DNA of 64,000 nucleotides from Oscheius onirici (lineage: Eukaryota > Nematoda > Chromadorea > Rhabditida > Rhabditidae): contig OW051473.1 of NCBI GenBank assembly GCA_932521025.1, forward strand, positions 6,138,001 to 6,202,000, given 5' to 3'. The notes beneath the pieces are model-generated. The model searched no databases. It was not told the DNA's origin and worked only from the letters and a program-made list of their open reading frames with translations. Below are positions 50,401-59,400 of the stretch, in pieces (positions within the stretch are counted from its first letter, which is position 1; each line of letters begins with the position of its first letter). The translations under genes and the position numbers were made by a program.

Positions 50401-53400
50401 GTTCTCGATGGGTTCAGAATCATATCGGCCAATGTAGTTCTCAGTAGTTCTTCGGTAGCTTCGGCTTGAGCTTCAGTCAATGGATGTTGCATCACAAGAC
50501 GATCAGACATCATCAAAATAGCTTCTTCGATCGACTTTGCATCGTCACTCAACTCATTTCCAGAACTATGAGAGATCTCCGCGAGTTCATGTTCCACATT
50601 CCTTGCAATTTTCTCAATCTGTTTCATGGTGTCTAAAAACTGCTGGGTAGTTTTCGAAGTAGGCGGCTTGTCTTGTTTTTCTTGTTTTGGACCGGGATTT
50701 TCAGCAGGTTTAGTACCCGGATTGTGCCCAGGGTTTCCAACATCTTCTCGTTCGACATATTCTGCGCCGATCAAAGCCTTAGGCAAGATAGGTGTTTCTT
50801 GTTGTTGAACATGTGTTGGCGCTACATCTGTTGTTTCAGCAGCACTCTCAACTTTTGGTTCTTTTTTTTCCTGGTTTTCGATAGTCGGAATAGGCTCTGG
50901 AGGTCTTTCTTTGGTAGGTTCGGGACTCTTGTCAGCAAGAAGTTCAACACTTTTCGACTGAGAGTCTCTCAATAGAGCAAGCAACTCGGTCTCGGTTTCG
51001 TTTAATGACATCATGGAGCTTTCATCTTTATCTTCTCCAAGAACTAGCGGCTCTACCAATTGAAGTTGTTCCAACTGCTTCAGGTCCTTCTCAGCCCTTT
51101 CCATGGCAGCAAAAAGAGTGTCAGTTTCAGCTTTCAACTCTTCGATCTCCGCTTCAAGAGCTTGAGGTTGAGGCGGTTGAGTCTTTTTTGTGGATATTTT
51201 CTTCGGATTTCCAAGCGGCGAGTTGAACTCCAGCGATGTTTCAAGGCAGACCTTTTTGGCGATTTCCACTTTGCCTTCCTTGTTGACAACTTTTTCTTCT
51301 TTCTCCACCTCGTTGACGCAGACATCAATCTTTTGTCCCTTGTAGGACATCTTGATAGGCAGCAGAGGCGTTCTTGGCTCGAACAGTCGCGTCTCGTCAG
51401 CTTTAACAACGCTTTCAGATCCGAAAGGGTTGGTAAACTGAGAGTCCCATAGATCATCGGGAGCTGTGATAGATGCAGACTCGCGAGAGCTTTGCTTTTC
51501 AAGACGAGTTGAAGCAGCACAGAAAGCGGTTTTCTTCTGGTTGAAAAATGCGGCATCAGTTGTGCTAGAGGAGTCAATTCTTTCCAGTTTCTTCTTAGTT
51601 GGAGCGGCTAAAACGGATGCTTCTACATTTCCGAGTTCATAGAGCTCGGTGATCAGCACAGCTGTCTCTGCGGTTTCGTGGTATTTGTGAAAAGCACTTT
51701 CTTCTTTGAGATCATCATTGTAGGAACATGAGGGATTCAAGTCCGAATACTCGAGTTCTCTAGAGATGCGTGACTGTTCCAGAGTGACTAGAAGAGCATT
51801 TTCTCTATCGATCAGTTCCTGTATCTTGCGTTCCTCCCATTCGAAGAGATCCGTGGAATCTGGATCACTTAGACCTTCTAGCGAGTTGGATTGCCATTCA
51901 GGGTCTGAAACATGCACTACCCATGCTGGTTCTCACAGCTCTAGAAGGATAAAGGACTCATCTCACAACACACATAACAAAGCACAAAACACAAAACAAA
52001 ACGTAAACTCTATACAATTAGATTGGCAGCGGGAATGTTAGCGAGAGGAGAAAGAAGCAAAAAGACAGGATGCGGACACGTTTCATTTTGTGGTTTGCAC
52101 GTTGAGATGCTGTTGCTTGACGTTCAGTTTTGTCTTTGTAACCCTTAGCTCTACGAAATATGTTAAAAGACTCACTGAGTACTTTCAGGAAACATTTGGT
52201 GGAGGTGCGTCCTGCAGAATTAACAGCCTCGCACCAGTACTCTCCTTCATCTTCACTGACAACTTCACTGATCTTCAGTATTGACACTCCATCCTCATAA
52301 ACAATGTTGTATTCACTAAAATGAGTGAAATTAAAGAATTTCGAAGTTCCTACTCATTAGGCTCGATGACATCTCCATCGACAGACCATATGACTTGAGG
52401 AGTAGGAGCTCCACTGACAATACATTTGAACTGGACCGGATTTCCGACCACTGCTTGATTATCGCCCAGTTGGCGGAAGAATCTATAGGGAATAAGTTTT
52501 TGTTATCAAGAGCCACTCACTTTGGCGGTTGCAAAGCACCCGATGTTTCTGTCAGACTCTGACTATGCTCTAGCGATTCTGCTACAGCTCGTCCAAAAGG
52601 CTGTTCTGCTGTTGTTTCGATCGGCATGTTGACTGTAGCCATGATCTCTACACTTTGATCAGGACAAACTGCGTCAACTTCGACAAAGACTCCAGCCACT
52701 CGCTCATCTTCTTCGGAGAAACGCGATCGTCGTGACCACATTTCTTCTTTGGTTTCCTAAAAGAATATTGTTACAAATAGTGTTGTTGAGTTCGTACGAT
52801 TAGTCGTTCACATTCAAGATGTGAATGTTTCGAATCTGATTCGTCTTCAAGTTGGCTTTCGTATTCGATGACGAGCTGAGTGTGAGAAGAGTCTCCTCTC
52901 TTGACTAGACTAACAGTCACATTTTCGAGCTGAAATGAACTTGCATAAATTTTCAAGTCAACTGTTCACCTTCAGTTTACTTGCTGCTGCGGCTACCTGA
53001 AGCAGGTCAGGAATGATCTTTTCGGCATCAACCACAACTGTGGCGTCTGAGCTGGTCTCTGCAGGTCGGACAACCTCGATGTTGGCGTTGGCGACTCTTT
53101 CTTCTTCGGCAAGACGTTGCACCTTGCGAAGACTCCAGGTCATGGCATTCTGGAAATTTTGGGAAGCTCCTTCTAGAACAATGACACGATGTTCAGCATT
53201 GGCATTTTTTCTTGAGTGAGCTGACAGCAAGCAATCTGTTTGCTGGGACGTTCCAGGTCGCTGCAATGTTTCTCATTTAGGTTTTCTCTACTTACATACC
53301 TGAAGGATAGTATCAATGTCAATGAACTTCAGCTGGGGAATCATAGCATTGATCTTAGAGGTCAGCTGCACGACCTCGGGCTCTACAACAGTGACAACAT

Positions 53401-56400
53401 GATCAAAACGACCATCGGGGTTTCGGACGTCGACGGTCAGCTCTTGGTCGGTAATATGCTCTTTCTAGATAAATTCTTCGTGAAGCAAAAATTATTAATG
53501 TACCTTGAGAGACATGACAGTTTCCATGACCATATTGACTGCTGCTTCGGCTGACAAATTAGGCAAGGCCGCTGCTTCCAAACGACTCTCGATTGCCTTG
53601 ACCTTTTCTTCAAATGGCATGGTAACACTACGTCGTCCACTTTCTTCTTCACGATCCAAAACAACCGTTGTCAATGTTTTAATGACTTGTGTCTCTTTGT
53701 GTTCTTCTTTCGCTTTGGATGTAAGAACAATGTCCTGAGCCTTAACATTTTTGTTGCTAAACATTGCTAGCATCTACCTGAGTAAGCACTTTCTCGGTGA
53801 ATGATTCAGCAAACTTTTCTGCTGCGTTTTTGATTGCTGTCTCATTCGCTTCTTGAATAGCTTGGGCTTCTGCTGCTTCGGCCTCGGCTTTTTTGATACG
53901 CGGAGCTGGTACTGGCGTTTCGTCTGGCATGATTATCTTTGGCACTGATGGAGATTTTCCAAGAGTTGGCTGCTCCTCTTGTTTCTGTTCTTCGGCAGGT
54001 GTCTCCACAATTATAGGAATTGGCTGCTGCTGGACCGAAACTTCCTGTTGCTGCTCAGGAACTTGCGGTTCAACATCAACCATTTCAAAATCAGGAGGCA
54101 TGCTGCTTTCACTCTTCTTCACGATTTCGAACTCTTCTTCTTTAGCAACAGTCAGCGACGTTTGGCTGTCAGAACGCTTGACCAGAACCTTAATATCTTG
54201 CTGCTGAGTAGGTTCGGGATGATGAGCAAAAACGTTCGTAACAACTTTCTCGTCGGCATCAAACTTGTCGTATTTAGCCAAAGTGGTACGGATATTCATG
54301 TCGGCAGGCTCTGAACGTACATTTTGCAAACAATATCTACTTAAAAATTACTTGGTACGACCAATAGTTTTGTTGAAAGAACAGTTGTTCCATGAGGATT
54401 CGTAGCTTGAAGATAATACGTTCCAGCATGATCAAAGTGAACAGATTTCAGATTCAGAGAAGCAACACCATTTTCGTAAGACATGCTCAGGTTTCTAAAA
54501 AAAAAAGTATTGAACTGCTCACGAGTTTTAACTCACTCAGTGACTTTCAGTTGTTTTTCTCCAAAGTACCATTCAACGAAGGGAGTGGGATAGCCGGAAA
54601 CACTGATGCTGATCTTAATTGGACCACCTTCTGTAGCAACGTATTCTTCTACAGTTGTATCGAAGCGAGGAGTTCCAGATTCGATTACTTCAAGATCTTC
54701 GTCCTAGAACAATAGATTTACAAAATAAATATATGAAAAGTACCTCAGAGCTCTCTTCAACCACGATTCTTCTGGCGGCTTCACGAACAGCATCCACAAA
54801 GATGTTAGCCACGAGAGTACTAGCCACAGAGTCGGCTACTTTCACAAGAAGCTTGAACTCTTCTGGAAAAAAGATATCCTTATGCTTTTAAAAATTACTT
54901 GCCTTCGTGTTTACGAATTTCAGTGACTTCAGCTACTTCATCCGTAGGAGCCGGGGATGCTGCCAGAATTTTGGTTGTAACTTCAACCTCGACCGTCGTC
55001 GGTACAGAAAGAATTGGAATGGCGACTGGGATGTGTACGATTTCCATGTCTTTGATCTCTTCGACTTCTCTCGTAATGACGACTTCAGTACTGGTGCTAG
55101 CCAATCCTTGTTCTGACTCAACAGTACAAGTGTAAATTCCTAGAAACAGACTATTTTGCCTAAGATAAGAAGGCTTACCATTGTCATCAGAAGTTGGAGA
55201 ATGAATAGTCAGAATCTGAGTTCCATCCTCAAACTGGTAGAATTCGTACTTCTCGGTTGAAGTGAGAAGATGATCATGTTTCTTCCAGGCGACGGTGACT
55301 GCACTTCCACTGAATCGCATATTGTTTCAGAACTATTTAAAGGATACCTGACAGCGCGGCAAACAAGACGAATGTAGTTAAGCTGCTCAATACCGTCTAG
55401 TTCAGCGGAAAGTGGCTCTGTGAACTTGGGCGGCAAGATAATTTCTTCGCCGGCAACTATTGGATGAAGTTCACTGGCAAAGGACTCGCTCATAGATGCT
55501 TCTTCACGGTCCTTTTTATACTCTTCTCCCTCTACACTGATGAAAGCTGAAGTTTTGGCAGTTCCGTAAGGGTTGCTGGCTTGACACTTGTACAAACCAC
55601 TGTCTTCGGGGAAGCATTCGGGATTGATCAGTTCACAGACACCATCGGGATATATCTAATAAACGGTTTAGAAATACTTTTTAAAACGTACCTGTGTACT
55701 GACATCCTTGTTGATGACCCATTCTTCAACGTGAATGTCATCTTTTGACCACTCCACTGCTGCGGAAGGAGTAGCCTTGATTTGACAACGAAGAACCATG
55801 GGTTGACCTGAATATGGTATCTTACTTAAATTTAACACTGCCTACCGTCACTGAAGGTCATTGAATGTAAAGGAACAAGAATCTTGGGAGCAGACTCTTC
55901 CGGTAGGTTTGGAGCGACCATTTCAAATGGCTCGGCACGACCTGAGTAAATCATGTTTCTAGCTACAGTCGTGTTAGTTAAGCTTGGATCATGGCTGTTG
56001 TTGATAGTTTTGAGTAATGAGAACTTAGATTTCAACATGCACTTAGGAACAAAGAGTTGGCAAAAAAATTAAGCGTATTATACAAACCTGCGACAGTAAG
56101 AACAGCAGAAGAAACGGCCTTTCCATGTCTGTTGCTCACGACAACGGTCATTTCTCCGCCAATAGTGGCAGGAGTCCAGGATAGAAGACTCTCATAACCA
56201 GTAGAATCAATCTGCACCTCTCTGCTGGATTCAATCTTCTCGTGGTCCAGAATCCAATCAAAGGTACAAGGAGATGCTTCTCTGTCAACATCGATTCCCC
56301 ATACAAGACTGTCCCCGGTAGTGATTTCCAGATTATCAAGTGGCTTGATAATCACAGGAGCACGCGTCTTTGGTTCTGCCTGTGAAGCATTTCTGATGGT

Positions 56401-59400
56401 AGTTTGTGTGGAGACGAGTCCGTGTGTGTTGGACACTGTTACAGAGACGGTGCTTCCTTCTGCTGGTGGAGAGGGCAAAATGAGTGTCGATTTGTTTTCT
56501 TCGACTGTGTTGAAAACGTTGTAGTCTTCACCGTTGATACGCCAGTCAAAATGGTAGGGAGGAAGTCCGGAAACCGTGACGGTGAATCGACATTCACTGT
56601 CTTGCACAAAAGTCTCTTCAGTAAGAGTTTGAATGAACTTTGTTGGAATGATCTTTGGTCTTTCCTTGTCTTCATACTCAACAATAACTTTGCAGAAACT
56701 GCTGTCTTGGCCCAGGTTGTTTCTTGCAACAACCTCGTATTTTCCAGCTCCAGCGTTTTGAATCTGGACTTCGGAATGGTTGGGTCCAGAAGACGCAATA
56801 ACGACGTTGTTACTTGCTTTCAACTCAAAATTGTTTAACAACCATGTAAAAACAGCTTCCGGAATTGCGTCCACCACTGCTTTCAAAGAAAGACAATATT
56901 CCTCTGGGATCCGAATAGTTGGCGGCAGTGTTTCAATCATCGTTGGTGGTTTCGGTAAGGTTGACTTTTCAGAGACATTTCGCTTCTTCAAACGGAACGG
57001 AGATGCCTGTTTCACGTTTGATGTGACGGTTGTGGTTTCCAAATACTCTTCTTGGACGACTTCTGTAGTTACACGAGTGATATTTTCTACTTGCCCGTGA
57101 ATGTTGCTGGCTACAACTTTATACTGTCCGGGTGCCGGTTTCAAGAAAACGGCTCGAGTATGATTCTCAGCAGGCTGCTCGATAATAATGAATTCTCCTC
57201 GTTTTACCTCAAAGTTGTTCACGTACCACTGGAAAGTAGACGGTGGTGAGGAATCGACAAACGATTCAAGAACGAGCCGTTCACCGCTTGTCACATGAAC
57301 ATGTTGAATTGTTTGCTGAGTAAGTGTAGGCTTCCTTGGCATGTCTTCTGTCGTTTTTGAAGCCGTCTTCGTAAATGCCACCTTCACGACTGTATGTTCT
57401 TTTGTTGGTACCAGCTGTTCTGCTTTCAAATGAGATACCAGTTCTTGTTTCTTCACCGTATGTTGTTGGACTGATGCTTCAGTTTCAGTCTTCTGTGCAA
57501 CCGGTTTAGCTTGTTTCAAAATTGTTTCCAGAGACGTGGACGAATTTTCACTGACATCGTCGATGAACTCCCAGTCGCTGTCCTGAGCGCTTGTGACAGT
57601 AACAGCAGATTCTACAATGTCAGGAGCTGTCACTGGCCCAATCGAAATTTCCGAGTGAATTTCCTTCACGGTTTCTGTCACAATCGTGAGAACTTTGGTG
57701 ATCAGCGTGTCTTTTCCGATGTCGTTCATAGCCGTAACATTGTATTTTCCTTGTTTGATTGGTGGATTGAGAACAAGAGTTGACTTATTCTGCTCATTCA
57801 GAAGAGTGACAGATTTAGAAGGCCGAACTTCGAAGCCATTCACATTCCATTTGATTTCGGCCGTAGGGAGAGCCTCAACATCCACGGACAACACAAGTTT
57901 CTCATTTGACAGAACCGTGATCTCTTTTGGCAACTGTGTCAAAAATCGTGGTGCATGTGGCAAATAACGACTTCCTTCACTTCGAGTCTTGTGAATGGGT
58001 CGTGGCTCTCCTGAAGAAGGATTAGTTACATACAGTCGTTAATTTGTTGTGAGAAATCGAGGGGAACTGAGGCGGACATGCAAAAGCACTCAGAAGCGTT
58101 TGATACCAAGAATAGATCTACACTTAGACATCAGAAAAAAAGACAGATAAAGTGAATTGAAGAAGTGTAGAAGTTTTCTCAGATTGCCGCACATCAACAC
58201 CCCGCGATTCCACGCAAATCAGAAGGGACATGCTTACTGTTTCTTGCCGAAGAGGACAAGAACTTCGATTCTGGAGCAGCTGTGGCCGTTTCAACGTGCT
58301 TTTCAAGATGACGGACACCACGCGGAACGCTGCTGCTGCGTTGCGTATAGTTCACTTCATACACACTCATCGTCTAAAAGTACACATAGATTTAAGGCCC
58401 GATTCCTAGCCACCTGGGTTGATGTGACCTGTTGTGCGTCTCCAGTCACAAGACCTGTATGTTGGCTGGTTGTCATCATGGTCCGAGCCATATGTTCCCC
58501 GGGAGGCATAGGAGGACGAGCCTGTCGCGCAGGTGCGGCTAAACTTGTGTTTACATGAATTCAACAGATTACGGTACCTTGATAAATTTCAACATAGCCG
58601 GAACTCATGGCAGATCCATGAACATTCGAAGCGACTACTTTGTACTGTCCCGATACGGGAATGGAGAATCTAGCGACACAACGATTGTGTTTCGGATAGT
58701 AGAGTTCCACATTGTCAGAAAAGTCACGGAATTCCTTTCCGTTGACGAACCATGAGAAACGAGCAGGAGGATCGGCATCAACCTCAACGTCAATAACAGC
58801 CTCGTTGCCTGGAGGCACTGTGAGATTTGGAACCTAAAAGAAAAGAATGAAGCAAAGTTGTATTTTTTACCTGGCTTGTGAAGCGAGGAGCATGGTTGTA
58901 GGTGATTGAAGCAGTTGATTCCTTCCGTTGCTGCTCGGAAGTGGATGACGTACTCTTTTCTTGAATGCTCCAATCTTCGTAGCGATGTTCAACTGAAATT
59001 GTCTATCAAAATTGTACAACGGAAAAGATACAGTTGACGGCAATGTATCCGTAGCTGGTGCTGCATCCAGCCGGGTTCCTTGCCGTACACTTGTAAACAC
59101 CCTGCTCAGGTTTGTGAATGGTCAGAGTTGTAATATTCAGTCCGTGTCGCGGTTGGAAACGACGCTTGTCCTATTTCACAAGATAAAAAAATACTTCTAA
59201 ATAATACCTGCAACACTGGTTTATCGTTGCAGAACCATTCGAAAATAGCTGGTGGCTCGGAAGCAACTTCGACAACCAAAATTGGAGTGTCCGAGTTTAG
59301 AATACGGTAGGCCTTGATGACCTATAACTGAGGGTTTACATTTGACTAGACCGTATACACCTGAATAAACTTTGGAGGAGCAGTAGCGACAAAGCTAGTG

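Noticed and set aside
52018-52176. Read-through C-terminus of exon 25 (basic tail ending at 52018)
   Set aside because: A consensus donor (gtgagt) at the Ig end joins in phase to exon 26; the tail has no conserved features, though it could be a rare intron-retention isoform.
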